Of a stretch of 29,797 bases of DNA, positions 15,158 to 23,025 are shown piece after piece. This DNA comes from MAG-120802 sp049430265 (lineage in GTDB: Bacteria > Actinomycetota > Actinomycetes > Nanopelagicales > Nanopelagicaceae): positions 1 to 29,797 of the forward strand of contig JBMTBW010000008.1 in NCBI GenBank assembly GCA_049430265.1, written 5' to 3'. Position numbers and translations under genes: made by a program. The notes under the pieces are model-generated. The model was not told where the DNA came from, ran no database searches, and was given only the letters and a program-made list of their open reading frames with translations. Position 1 is the first letter of the stretch. Each line of letters opens with the position of its first letter.

Positions 15158-16366
15158 TTGAAATCTAAACGCGCCCGCTTAATAGCGCTCTCCACCTCCT
15201 TTTTACTTCTGATTGCCCATAGCCCTGCCTATGGAAAGACTCCTAAGCCAACTCTTGCTCAAATTGAAGCAGCAAAGAAAGCTGAAGCAGAGAAAAAGAA
15301 ATTAGCAGATGCCGCGGCTGCCAAATTAAGCAAAGCGAATTTAACTTTAAAACAATTAACTGCAGTTGCCAACGCAGCAAGAGCCAAATATGAAGCTGCG
15401 AAAAGAGAGCTAGCAATTGCAACAAAAGAAGCTGAATCAGCCGCAGCAGCATATGCAGTTGCGGTTAGTGAAGTAAAAGCAGCCCATGACTCCATTGGTC
15501 GTCTTGCCACCAATGCCTACATCATGGGTGGTGGATTTACTGATTTAAACTCAGTTCTTCACTCTGATGGACCACAAGATTTGATTGATCGTCTTTCAAC
15601 TTTGGATACGTTAGGAAATCAAAACACCCAAGCTCTATTTAGATTTAAAGCAGCAGAAGAAGCGGCAGCAAAAGCAAAGAAAGCTGCGGATAACGCCAGA
15701 GCTGCACAAGAGGTAGCTACTGAAAAAGTTGAAGAAACTAAAATTGAAGCTGATGCTGCTAGAAATGCCCAGCAAAAAGAAGTTGATAAACTGCAAAAAA
15801 TTCAGGACCAGGTATTAAAAGAGCTAAATGCTGCAAGAAAGACCCGCGTAACTCTTGAGCAACAGAGACAACTAGCACTATTAGAAGAAGCAAATGCAAA
15901 TATTGCAACATCCACCAATGTTTACACCAAGGTTTGGCCTGATATTGGCTTCAAAGGCCGCAGCACTTCACGTTCAACTCCAGAAATGCGGGCCGAAGCT
16001 GTGGCTTTTGCCAAGAAACAAGTGCTAGCAAGAAAACCATATGTTTGGGGCGATGAAGGTCCAAATACTTTTGATTGCTCTGGTTTAGTTTATGCCGCAT
16101 ATCGCTCAGCAGGACTTGGTTGGCCAAATTGGGATCGTCTCAACTCATCTCTCTATTTCAGTTACACCAAGCATGTTCCTCTAAATCAGCTTGAGCCAGG
16201 TGACCTACTTTTCTATTCCTACAAAGGAACGGTAAACACCATTCATCACATCAGCATCTATGCTGGAAACGGAATGATGTGGGAGGCAAACTCCAAAGAT
16301 AAAGGTCTACTTTTCTCCAATATCTATAGCGTTAAGGGATTAATGCCATATGGAGGCCGGGTCTAA
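15158..16366 (+). CDS. Secreted NlpC/P60 peptidoglycan endopeptidase (RipA-like)
   Basis: Cell-wall hydrolase that should cut the stem peptide of peptidoglycan. Seen in 402 residues: signal peptide (KSKRAR then a hydrophobic core to about residue 25), a long Ala/Lys/Glu-rich coiled coil at about 32-250, and a C-terminal NlpC/P60 domain from about 275. The domain has nucleophile C307 in FDCSGL, H364 in HHISIYAG, and E376 placed 12 residues later, matching the Cys-His-Glu arrangement described for RipA. The coiled coil probably mediates localisation or autoinhibition at the septum. The start is TTG with a strong AGGGAG site. It precedes tilS by 19 nt but the two probably have separate promoters. 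Confidence 0.92.
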   Translation: MKSKRARLIALSTSFLLLIAHSPAYGKTPKPTLAQIEAAKKAEAEKKKLADAAAAKLSKANLTLKQLTAVANAARAKYEAAKRELAIATKEAESAAAAYAVAVSEVKAAHDSIGRLATNAYIMGGGFTDLNSVLHSDGPQDLIDRLSTLDTLGNQNTQALFRFKAAEEAAAKAKKAADNARAAQEVATEKVEETKIEADAARNAQQKEVDKLQKIQDQVLKELNAARKTRVTLEQQRQLALLEEANANIATSTNVYTKVWPDIGFKGRSTSRSTPEMRAEAVAFAKKQVLARKPYVWGDEGPNTFDCSGLVYAAYRSAGLGWPNWDRLNSSLYFSYTKHVPLNQLEPGDLLFYSYKGTVNTIHHISIYAGNGMMWEANSKDKGLLFSNIYSVKGLMPYGGRV

Positions 16367-16372
16367 GGCGAT

Positions 16373-16378
16373 TACCCT
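16373..16378 (+). promoter_or_regulatory. -10 element of tilS and the following long operon
   Basis: TACCCT ends 7 nt before the ATG at 16386, inside the 19-nt gap after the NlpC/P60 gene. It supports this ATG over the in-frame ATG at 16350, which would overlap the upstream gene and has no ribosome site of its own. Confidence 0.5.
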
Positions 16379-16385
16379 TAGCCTC

Positions 16386-17363
16386 ATGGCCGAAACCACC
16401 CCGCTCTATCAGATCCGTCTTGCTGTTAGATCTGAACTAGAAGATATTGCTGCAGGCGATAGCGTTTTAGTTGCTGCCTCTGGAGGTGCTGACTCATCAG
16501 CTCTTGCTGCAGCTTTGTTACTAGAGTGTAAAACAAAGTCAATTAAAGTAATTGCTTTAATTATTGATCATGGCTTGCAGAAGAACTCGGCAGATGTTAC
16601 CCATGAAACAAAGAGAACACTGACAAAAATCGGTTATGAAAATATTGAGATTAGACGAGTGAGCGTTGAAATAACTGATGGCTTAGAGGCATCAGCAAGA
16701 AGAGCGCGCTATCAAGCGCTAAATGATGTCGCTAACTCTCATAACGCAGTTGCTGTTTTTCTTGGACATACAAGAGATGATCAGGCAGAGACAGTGCTAC
16801 TTGGTCTTGCGCGAGGATCAGGATCACGCTCCCTATCAGGAATGGCCTCAAGAGTTGATCGCTATCGCAGACCACTTCTTTCAATCACTAGAGCGCAAAC
16901 AGAGGCAGCATGTGAGGAAGCTGGAATTAAGTTCTGGCAAGATCCACACAATCAATCGATGGAATTTACAAGAGTGAGAGTTCGCGAAGTAGTGCTTCCA
17001 ACAATGGAGAAAGAGATTGGCCCTGGCATTAGTGATGCTCTTGCAAGATCAGCTAAGTTGCTACGTGATGATGCCGACGCACTTGATTATTTGAGTGAAG
17101 AGATTTTCTCTAAGTTAGAGCCAGCATCGTTAGAAATCTCAAAGCTTGAATTACAGCCCCGGGCGATTAGAACTAGAATCCTTAGGAGAGCTATTTATCT
17201 GGCTGGAGCCCCGCAGGGCTCACTTTCTGCCGAGCACATTGAGCCTGTTGAGGCTCTCATCACAGCCTGGAAGGGGCAAGGTCCTATCTCACTTCCTGGT
17301 GGTGTGACCGCAGCTCGAATATCGGGCAGACTTTCGCTCTCTAAAAGCGGTGGGCAGGGATAG
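16386..17363 (+). CDS. tilS: tRNA(Ile)-lysidine synthase
   Basis: Converts C34 of the tRNA-Ile CAU anticodon to lysidine using ATP and lysine, making it read AUA. Seen: the N-type ATP pyrophosphatase loop SGGADS at 32-37, HGLQKNSAD near 61-69, and GHTRDDQAETVLLGLARGSG near 119-138, all characteristic of TilS. The 325-residue length is normal for actinobacteria and includes a C-terminal tRNA-binding region. It heads the conserved actinobacterial block tilS-hpt-ftsH-folE. The start at 16386 is preferred because of the -10 element 7 nt upstream; a longer form from 16350 would add 12 residues. Confidence 0.93.
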   Translation: MAETTPLYQIRLAVRSELEDIAAGDSVLVAASGGADSSALAAALLLECKTKSIKVIALIIDHGLQKNSADVTHETKRTLTKIGYENIEIRRVSVEITDGLEASARRARYQALNDVANSHNAVAVFLGHTRDDQAETVLLGLARGSGSRSLSGMASRVDRYRRPLLSITRAQTEAACEEAGIKFWQDPHNQSMEFTRVRVREVVLPTMEKEIGPGISDALARSAKLLRDDADALDYLSEEIFSKLEPASLEISKLELQPRAIRTRILRRAIYLAGAPQGSLSAEHIEPVEALITAWKGQGPISLPGGVTAARISGRLSLSKSGGQG

Positions 17364-17388
17364 TTAATCCAAGGCGAGAGGGCGAAGA

Positions 17389-17940
17389 GTGGATCTGGAA
17401 TCAGTTAAGGGCGAGATTGAACGAGTAGTTGTAACTGATGAACAATTACAAGCCCGTCTAAAAGAGATAGCTGCCCAGATTGAAGCAGATTATAAAAATC
17501 AAGATCTATTACTCATTGGCGTATTAAAAGGTGCAGTGATGGTGATGGCTGATCTATCGCGCTATATCAACAGACACCTAGATATGGATTGGATGGCTGT
17601 TTCATCCTATGGCTCTGGAACAAAGTCATCTGGCGTTGTAAGAATTATGAAAGATTTGGATAAAGACATTACTGGAAGAAATGTTTTAATCGTTGAAGAT
17701 ATTGTTGACACTGGTCTAACACTTGATTGGTTAAGTACCAATCTTAAATCTCGTGGGGCAAAGAGCGTTGAGATTATGACAGTTCTCAGAAAACCAGAAT
17801 CTGCTCAAGTAGAAGTTGCAGTAAAGTATGTAGGCTTTGATATTGCAAAGGATTTTGTTATTGGCTATGGACTAGATTTCAATGAGAAGTATAGAAACCT
17901 TCCCTTTATTGCCGTGCTTGCTAAGCATATGTATGAGTAA
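17389..17940 (+). CDS. hpt: Hypoxanthine phosphoribosyltransferase
   Basis: Purine salvage enzyme joining hypoxanthine or guanine to PRPP to give IMP or GMP. Seen in 183 residues: the PRPP-binding signature VLIVEDIVDTG at 99-109 with the acidic pair E103-D104, an SSYGSGT flexible-loop segment at 72-78, and KDFVIGYGLDFNEKYRN near the C-terminus that forms the base pocket. Start GTG 17389 follows a purine-rich GAGAGGG stretch. It is 25 nt after tilS and ends 2 nt before ftsH, so it is part of one transcription unit. Together with guaB1 it gives two purine-interconversion steps in the window. Confidence 0.95.
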   Translation: MDLESVKGEIERVVVTDEQLQARLKEIAAQIEADYKNQDLLLIGVLKGAVMVMADLSRYINRHLDMDWMAVSSYGSGTKSSGVVRIMKDLDKDITGRNVLIVEDIVDTGLTLDWLSTNLKSRGAKSVEIMTVLRKPESAQVEVAVKYVGFDIAKDFVIGYGLDFNEKYRNLPFIAVLAKHMYE

Positions 17941-17942
17941 AC

Positions 17943-19970
17943 ATGGCCGATAAGAAAGTAAAAGTTAAGCCTTCAAAAGTTCCTGCGAAATCTGGCAGGA
18001 AGCCATCGCCTCCAAAACTCTTTAAGCGTCCGCTATTTTGGATTTTAGTTGCAATTGTTGGCGTAACTATCTTTGGTCAGATTTCATCTGGCAGTAATCA
18101 ATTCACCAAGATTGATACCTCAAAGGCAATGGCTGCAATTACTAGAGGCGATGTGGAATCTGCCAACATCGTTGACCGAGATCAGAAGATTCAATTAATT
18201 CTCAAACCTGGGGTGGCAATAAGCGGCGCTACAAAGGTTGAGGCTTCCTATGTCACAGGGCAAGAGCCGATTCTGATTGATTTACTTACTGCAAATCAGC
18301 CTGCAAAAGAGTGGGATGTAACGGTTCCTAAGACCAACATTTTGGTCTCAATTCTCTTTACCTTAGGCCCAATTCTTCTTCTCGCATTTCTACTTTTATT
18401 CTTCATGAGCCAATCCCAAGGAGGATCAAGAGTATTTTCCTTTGGCCGCTCCAGGGCAAAGCTTCATGACAATGAAGTTCCGCAAGTTACCTTTGCTGAT
18501 GTTGCAGGAGCTGATGAAGCAATAGAGGAATTTAGAGAAATAAAAGATTTCCTTGCAGAGCCAAAGAAATATCAAGAAATTGGCGCAAAGATTCCTAAGG
18601 GAGTTCTTTTATTTGGCCCTCCAGGTACCGGAAAGACTCTTCTTGCAAGAGCTGTAGCAGGAGAGGCAAAGGTTCCGTTTTACTCCATTTCAGGTTCTGA
18701 CTTCGTTGAAATGTTTGTCGGTGTTGGCGCAGCTCGCGTGAGAGATCTATTTACTCAAGCAAAAGCAAATGCCCCTGCAATTATCTTTGTTGATGAAATT
18801 GATGCAGTCGGTCGTCATCGCGGCGCAGGTATGGGCGGCGGTCATGATGAACGCGAACAGACTTTAAATCAATTATTAGTTGAGATGGATGGTTTTGAAG
18901 CTCATGAGCAGGTAATACTTATTGCTGCAACTAATAGACCAGATATTTTAGATCCAGCGCTACTTCGCCCTGGAAGATTTGATCGCCAAATTGGTGTGGA
19001 TCGCCCAGATGTAAAGGGCCGTGAGGCAATAATTAAAGTTCACTCTAAGAATAAGCCTTTAGAAAAAGACCTTGATCTCTTGGCTATTGCCAGAAGAACT
19101 CCCGGATTTACTGGAGCGGACTTAGCAAATGTTTTAAATGAAGCAGCTCTGTTAACTGCTAGAGAAAACCGTAAAGTAATTTCATCAACTGATGTCGATG
19201 AAGCCATTGATCGAGTGATGGCTGGGCCGCAGCGTAAATCAAGGCTTATGAGCGAGGAAGAGCGCAGAGTTACTGCCTATCATGAAGGCGGTCATGCCTT
19301 AGTTGCGCACGCACTTCCTCACACAGATCCAGTTCACAAGATAACAATTTTGCCTAGAGGCCGAGCACTTGGTTACACCATGGTCTTGCCCGATGAAGAT
19401 AAATACTCCACCACCAGAAATCAGATGCTTGATCAACTTGCATACACGATGGGCGGAAGAGCTGCAGAGGAATTAGTTTTCCATGATCCAACTACTGGAG
19501 CTTCTAACGATATTGAGAAAGCAACCACCCTTGCTCGCGCAATGGTTACTCAATATGGAATGACTGAGAAGTTAGGTGCTATTAAGTTAGGAAGCGGTGA
19601 TGCTGCTCCATTTATGGGAAGAGATTACGGACATCAAAGAGATTATTCAGAGGAGTTAGCAGCAACAATTGATCAAGAGATTAAAACCTTAATTGAACAA
19701 GCCCACCAAGAAGCCTATGAAATCTTGATTGAAAACCGTTCGATTCTTGATGCTTTGGTTGAAGAGCTGTTAGAAAAGGAAACCTTGCAGAAGGAAGAGA
19801 TTGCGGTAATTTTCAAGCACGTTGCTTCAAGACCAAAGAGGCCTGCTTGGACTGGATCCTCCTCACGCATCCCCTCTCGAATTCCTCCGGTTGCAATAAA
19901 GCCAAGAGCAAATGGCAAAAGCGATGAAGGCGTAAAACGAAAGAAAAAGCCATCTTCGAAAGAAGCGTAG
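17943..19970 (+). CDS. ftsH: ATP-dependent zinc metalloprotease FtsH
   Basis: Membrane-bound AAA+ protease that degrades misfolded or regulatory membrane and cytosolic proteins. Seen in 675 residues: a basic N-terminus, membrane helices at about 30-46 and 133-155 flanking an extracytoplasmic domain, Walker A GPPGTGKT at 225-232, Walker B with D284-E285, the second region of homology ATNRPDILDPALLRPGRFDR at 329-348, zinc site HEGGH at 447-451 and third ligand D523 in SNDIEKAT. The C-terminal tail is Lys/Arg/Ser-rich. It starts 2 nt after hpt with no Shine-Dalgarno, so translation probably depends on coupling. folE follows after 4 nt. Confidence 0.97.
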   Translation: MADKKVKVKPSKVPAKSGRKPSPPKLFKRPLFWILVAIVGVTIFGQISSGSNQFTKIDTSKAMAAITRGDVESANIVDRDQKIQLILKPGVAISGATKVEASYVTGQEPILIDLLTANQPAKEWDVTVPKTNILVSILFTLGPILLLAFLLLFFMSQSQGGSRVFSFGRSRAKLHDNEVPQVTFADVAGADEAIEEFREIKDFLAEPKKYQEIGAKIPKGVLLFGPPGTGKTLLARAVAGEAKVPFYSISGSDFVEMFVGVGAARVRDLFTQAKANAPAIIFVDEIDAVGRHRGAGMGGGHDEREQTLNQLLVEMDGFEAHEQVILIAATNRPDILDPALLRPGRFDRQIGVDRPDVKGREAIIKVHSKNKPLEKDLDLLAIARRTPGFTGADLANVLNEAALLTARENRKVISSTDVDEAIDRVMAGPQRKSRLMSEEERRVTAYHEGGHALVAHALPHTDPVHKITILPRGRALGYTMVLPDEDKYSTTRNQMLDQLAYTMGGRAAEELVFHDPTTGASNDIEKATTLARAMVTQYGMTEKLGAIKLGSGDAAPFMGRDYGHQRDYSEELAATIDQEIKTLIEQAHQEAYEILIENRSILDALVEELLEKETLQKEEIAVIFKHVASRPKRPAWTGSSSRIPSRIPPVAIKPRANGKSDEGVKRKKKPSSKEA

Positions 19971-19974
19971 TTAG

Positions 19975-20547
19975 ATGAGTAAATCCTTTGATCAGGATAG
20001 AGCTGAGCGAGCAATAAGTGAACTACTTGCAGCCCTTGGCGAAGACCTTGAACGCGATGGACTACGCGATACTCCAAAGCGAGTAGCAAGAGCTCTAAAG
20101 GAAAACTTTCAAGGGCTCTATCAAGATCCAAAAGATGTATTAACTACCACCTTTGATTTAGGCCATGAAGAGCTGATAATTGTTAAAGATATTGAAGTTT
20201 ATTCACATTGTGAGCATCATCTAACGCCTTTCTTTGGCGTAGCCCATATTGGTTATATCCCAGGAGAATCAGGGAAAGTAACCGGACTATCAAAGCTAGC
20301 CAGACTTGTAGATCTCTATGCCAGACGTCCTCAGGTGCAAGAGAGGCTAACGACTCAGATTGCAGATTCTATGGTTGAAATTCTTCAACCAGGTGGGGTA
20401 ATTGTGATTATTGATTGTGAGCATCTCTGTATGTCAATGCGGGGAGTTAGAAAGTCACAAGCAAGAACTGTTACTAGCGCTGTTCGCGGGATGTTAAGAG
20501 ATCCAGCAACTAGAGCTGAGGCAATGAGTTTAATTACTGGTAAATAG
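19975..20547 (+). CDS. folE: GTP cyclohydrolase I (FolE, type IA)
   Basis: First step of folate synthesis: GTP to 7,8-dihydroneopterin triphosphate. Seen in 190 residues: zinc ligands C79 and H82 in SHCEHHLTPF and C152 in EHLCMSMRG, which mark the classical zinc enzyme, plus GLSKLARLVDLYARRPQVQE at about 104-123 and the C-terminal TVTSAVRGMLRD. Starts with ATG 4 nt after ftsH. Its TAG shares one base with the GTG of folP, so the folate genes are tightly coupled. Confidence 0.97.
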   Translation: MSKSFDQDRAERAISELLAALGEDLERDGLRDTPKRVARALKENFQGLYQDPKDVLTTTFDLGHEELIIVKDIEVYSHCEHHLTPFFGVAHIGYIPGESGKVTGLSKLARLVDLYARRPQVQERLTTQIADSMVEILQPGGVIVIIDCEHLCMSMRGVRKSQARTVTSAVRGMLRDPATRAEAMSLITGK

Positions 20548-21356
20548 TGAGCACCTTAGTAATGGGGATTTTAAACATCACCCCTGATTCCTTCGCTGAC
20601 GGTGGCATGCACTTTCGGATAGAAGATGCCTTAAAGCGAGCAGATGAAATGATTGCTGAGGGAGTAGACATAATTGATATTGGCGGCGAGTCAACAAAAC
20701 CTGGAGCAGAGCGAATTACTGAAGACGAAGAGAGAAAACGCGTTATTCCAGTAATAAGTGAATTAGTAAAGAAAGAGGTAGCCCTTTCAATTGACACTAC
20801 TAGATCTAATATTGCCAAAGAGGCAATCAAACTAGGCGTTGAATATGTTAATGATGTTAGCGGCGGTTTAGCTGATGAGAAGATGTATAAGGTAATTGCT
20901 GAAAATCCTAAGGTTCAATACATTGCAATGCATTGGAGAGCTCACTCCAAAAATATGCAAGAGCATGCCAAATACGCTGATGTAGTTAAGGAAGTAAAAG
21001 AAGAGTTAGAAAATAGAGTCGAATCAGCTATTGCATCAGGTGTTAACCCTGATCAATTAATAATTGATCCAGGTATCGGTTTTTCAAAGCTAGCCGAGCA
21101 CAATTGGGAGTTATTAAGAAACCTTGATCGACTTGCACTTCTGGGCTATCCGATACTAATTGGAGCCTCAAGAAAACGATTTTTAGGAGAACTTACCGGT
21201 TCAAGTAATACCGAGGATCGGGAGGCAGCCTCAATTGCGATAACTGCAATGGTTGCAAAGCAGAACATCTGGGCTGTTCGCACCCATTCGGTTAAACCTC
21301 ATAAAGATGCAATCGCAACCGTTAACTCATTTGCTAAAGGTAGGGTTTCTACATGA
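20547..21356 (+). CDS. folP: Dihydropteroate synthase
   Basis: Joins p-aminobenzoate to dihydropterin pyrophosphate; the target of sulfonamides. Seen in 269 residues of a TIM barrel: NITPDSF (10-16), DIGGESTKPGAE (44-55), SIDTTRS (81-87), NDVSGG (102-107), DPGIGFSK (174-181) and GASRKRF (206-212), all the substrate-binding loops in order. The GTG start shares its G with the stop of folE, and the stop overlaps the start of folB by 4 nt. Nothing suggests a resistance-type change, though this cannot be judged reliably by eye. Confidence 0.96.
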   Translation: MSTLVMGILNITPDSFADGGMHFRIEDALKRADEMIAEGVDIIDIGGESTKPGAERITEDEERKRVIPVISELVKKEVALSIDTTRSNIAKEAIKLGVEYVNDVSGGLADEKMYKVIAENPKVQYIAMHWRAHSKNMQEHAKYADVVKEVKEELENRVESAIASGVNPDQLIIDPGIGFSKLAEHNWELLRNLDRLALLGYPILIGASRKRFLGELTGSSNTEDREAASIAITAMVAKQNIWAVRTHSVKPHKDAIATVNSFAKGRVST

Positions 21357-21715
21357 GCGACAAGATTTTAATAACAGGCATACAAGCTCTGGGCTATCAC
21401 GGCCTTTTGGAAGATGAGAGAAAAAACGGCCAACTCTTTGTTGTTGATGTAGAGGTAGAACTTGATTTATCGAAAGCGGCAAAAAATGACGATATTAAAA
21501 AAAGTGTTGATTACAACGCTCTTGCTATTCTGATTCATAGCGAAATAACTGGCCCTGCAGTAAATCTAATTGAAAGCTTGGCTCATCGAATTGGTATTAA
21601 AGCTTTGGAAACATTTAAGGAGATAGATGAGATAAAAGTTACAGTTCATAAACCTAAAGCCCCAATAGAGGTCAGCTTTACAGATGTCTCGGTGAGTATA
21701 AAAGTAAAGCGATGA
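21353..21715 (+). CDS. folB: Dihydroneopterin aldolase
   Basis: Cleaves dihydroneopterin to 6-hydroxymethyl-dihydropterin and glycolaldehyde. Seen in 120 residues: GYHGLLEDER (14-23) with the pterin-contacting Glu, SVDYNAL (51-57) with the conserved Tyr, NLIESLAHRI (71-80) and VHKPKAPI (98-105) with the catalytic Lys K100. The length is the family norm. ATGA overlaps link it to folP upstream and folK downstream. Confidence 0.95.
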   Translation: MSDKILITGIQALGYHGLLEDERKNGQLFVVDVEVELDLSKAAKNDDIKKSVDYNALAILIHSEITGPAVNLIESLAHRIGIKALETFKEIDEIKVTVHKPKAPIEVSFTDVSVSIKVKR

Positions 21716-22161
21716 GAGTAGTTATTGCACTTGGCGCAAACCTTGGGGAGCCTAGAGCGCAATTAGAAGAGGCAATAGAGGCGCTTAGGGAAATAATTAA
21801 GATTGAAGCAATCTCTTCCTTTTATGAAACAAAACCATTTAAAGTTAATGAAGAACAGCCTAACTACATAAATGCAGTATTAATTGGTGAAACTAATTCA
21901 GAAGCTGAGCAATTAATGAAAGAGCTTCTAGCTATTGAAGAGCGCATTGGAAGAAAGCGAAGCACTATTAACGCTGCTCGCTTAATTGATCTAGATATTA
22001 TTGATTATCAAGGAATGGTAATAAATAGTGAGAACTTAACTCTGCCTCATCCCAGGGCTTTTGAGCGGGAGTTTGTGCTGCGGCCTTGGATAGAAATAGA
22101 TCCAGAGGCGCAATTAACTGGTTTTGGAGCGGTTGAAGAGCTTTTGGCAGCCCTTAGTTAG
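21712..22161 (+). CDS. folK: 6-hydroxymethyl-dihydropterin pyrophosphokinase
   Basis: Transfers pyrophosphate from ATP to 6-hydroxymethyl-dihydropterin, giving the substrate of FolP. Seen in 149 residues: GANLG (8-12), the flexible-loop SFYET (36-40), the basic-acidic core with R81, R83, R90, D93 and D95 (RLIDLDIIDY), and LPHPRAFERE (111-120). Slightly short but complete. It closes the folE-folP-folB-folK cluster. A 54-nt gap follows before panC; in M. tuberculosis three further genes lie here, none of which is present. Confidence 0.95.
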   Translation: MRVVIALGANLGEPRAQLEEAIEALREIIKIEAISSFYETKPFKVNEEQPNYINAVLIGETNSEAEQLMKELLAIEERIGRKRSTINAARLIDLDIIDYQGMVINSENLTLPHPRAFEREFVLRPWIEIDPEAQLTGFGAVEELLAALS

Positions 22162-22215
22162 CGGAGTAGACTTGCTATCGCCTGGTACCACTAACGGACT
22201 GGAGCTGTAAATAAG

Positions 22216-23025
22216 GTGAAAGAAGTAGAAGTCTTAAGCGACCTCAATCACCCATGCGCATTTGTTCCTACCATGGGAGCGCTTCACGCTGGCCATCAAT
22301 CATTAATTAGGCGTGCCCGCGAATTAGCAGATGAGGTAGTTGTCTCTGTCTTTGTTAATCCTCTCCAGTTTGAAAACAAGGAAGATCTAGCAAAATATCC
22401 AACTACTCCAAAACATGATGGCGAGTTAGCCAGCGAAGCTGGAGCAACAATCCTCTGGCGTCCAAGTTATGAAAGTATTTATCCAGGTGAATTAAAGAAG
22501 CTCTCATCGGGTGAGATTGGAAGAAGCTTTGAAGGAGTTAATCGCCCAGGTCACTTTGATGGAGTATTAACCGTAGTTAATCGCCTCTTTGAATTATGCC
22601 GGCCAAAATATGCAATCTTTGGTGAGAAAGATTTCCAGCAACTCTTTCTCATTAAAGAAATGGCAGCAAGACTCCATCCAGAGATCCAGATAATTGCTGC
22701 GCCAACTATTCGAGATACCAGCGGCCTTGCTCTCTCATCAAGAAATGTCAGATTAAGTCGTCAGGGCCTTGAAAGTGCTGTCGTTATTTCAAAAGTACTA
22801 AGAGCGGCAAGCAGCGAATCAAGCCTTTCTGGCGCGCGCCAAGCTTTGAAGCAGATAGAAAAGCATGGTTCATTTACTTTGGATTACGCTGAAATAATTG
22901 ATGAAGAGAGCTTTCAAGTGGCAGATGAATCAAGTCTTAAGACTCGAGTAATTATTGCTGGGTGGATTGAGGGCGTTAGATTGATCGATAATATGGCGAT
23001 GCAGAACTCACTGGTGCGAGCATGA
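22216..23025 (+). CDS. panC: Pantothenate synthetase (pantoate-beta-alanine ligase)
   Basis: Condenses pantoate and beta-alanine with ATP to make pantothenate for coenzyme A. Seen in 269 residues: PTMGALHAGH (18-27) with the HIGH-like ATP motif, FVNPLQF (46-52), FGEKDFQQL (135-143) and SSRN (174-177). Start GTG 22216 is the first possible one after an in-frame TAA at about 22192; a GGAG at 22201-22204 lies 11 nt upstream, a long spacing. The protein is a little short at both ends. The stop overlaps nadB by 4 nt. panD (aspartate decarboxylase), which often follows panC in actinobacteria, is not here. Confidence 0.95.
   Translation: MKEVEVLSDLNHPCAFVPTMGALHAGHQSLIRRARELADEVVVSVFVNPLQFENKEDLAKYPTTPKHDGELASEAGATILWRPSYESIYPGELKKLSSGEIGRSFEGVNRPGHFDGVLTVVNRLFELCRPKYAIFGEKDFQQLFLIKEMAARLHPEIQIIAAPTIRDTSGLALSSRNVRLSRQGLESAVVISKVLRAASSESSLSGARQALKQIEKHGSFTLDYAEIIDEESFQVADESSLKTRVIIAGWIEGVRLIDNMAMQNSLVRA

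Noticed and set aside
15243..15513. Minus-strand open frames rich in Leu or Ala inside the NlpC/P60 gene.
   Set aside because: They are antisense shadows of the Ala/Lys-rich coiled coil; there is no ribosome site or recognisable domain.
16723..16977. An 84-codon plus-strand frame inside tilS.
   Set aside because: It lies wholly in another frame of a clear tilS with intact motifs, and its translation has no family features.
22162..22215. A possible riboswitch or promoter between folK and panC.
   Set aside because: Only 54 nt, with no clear -10/-35 pair and no structured element.
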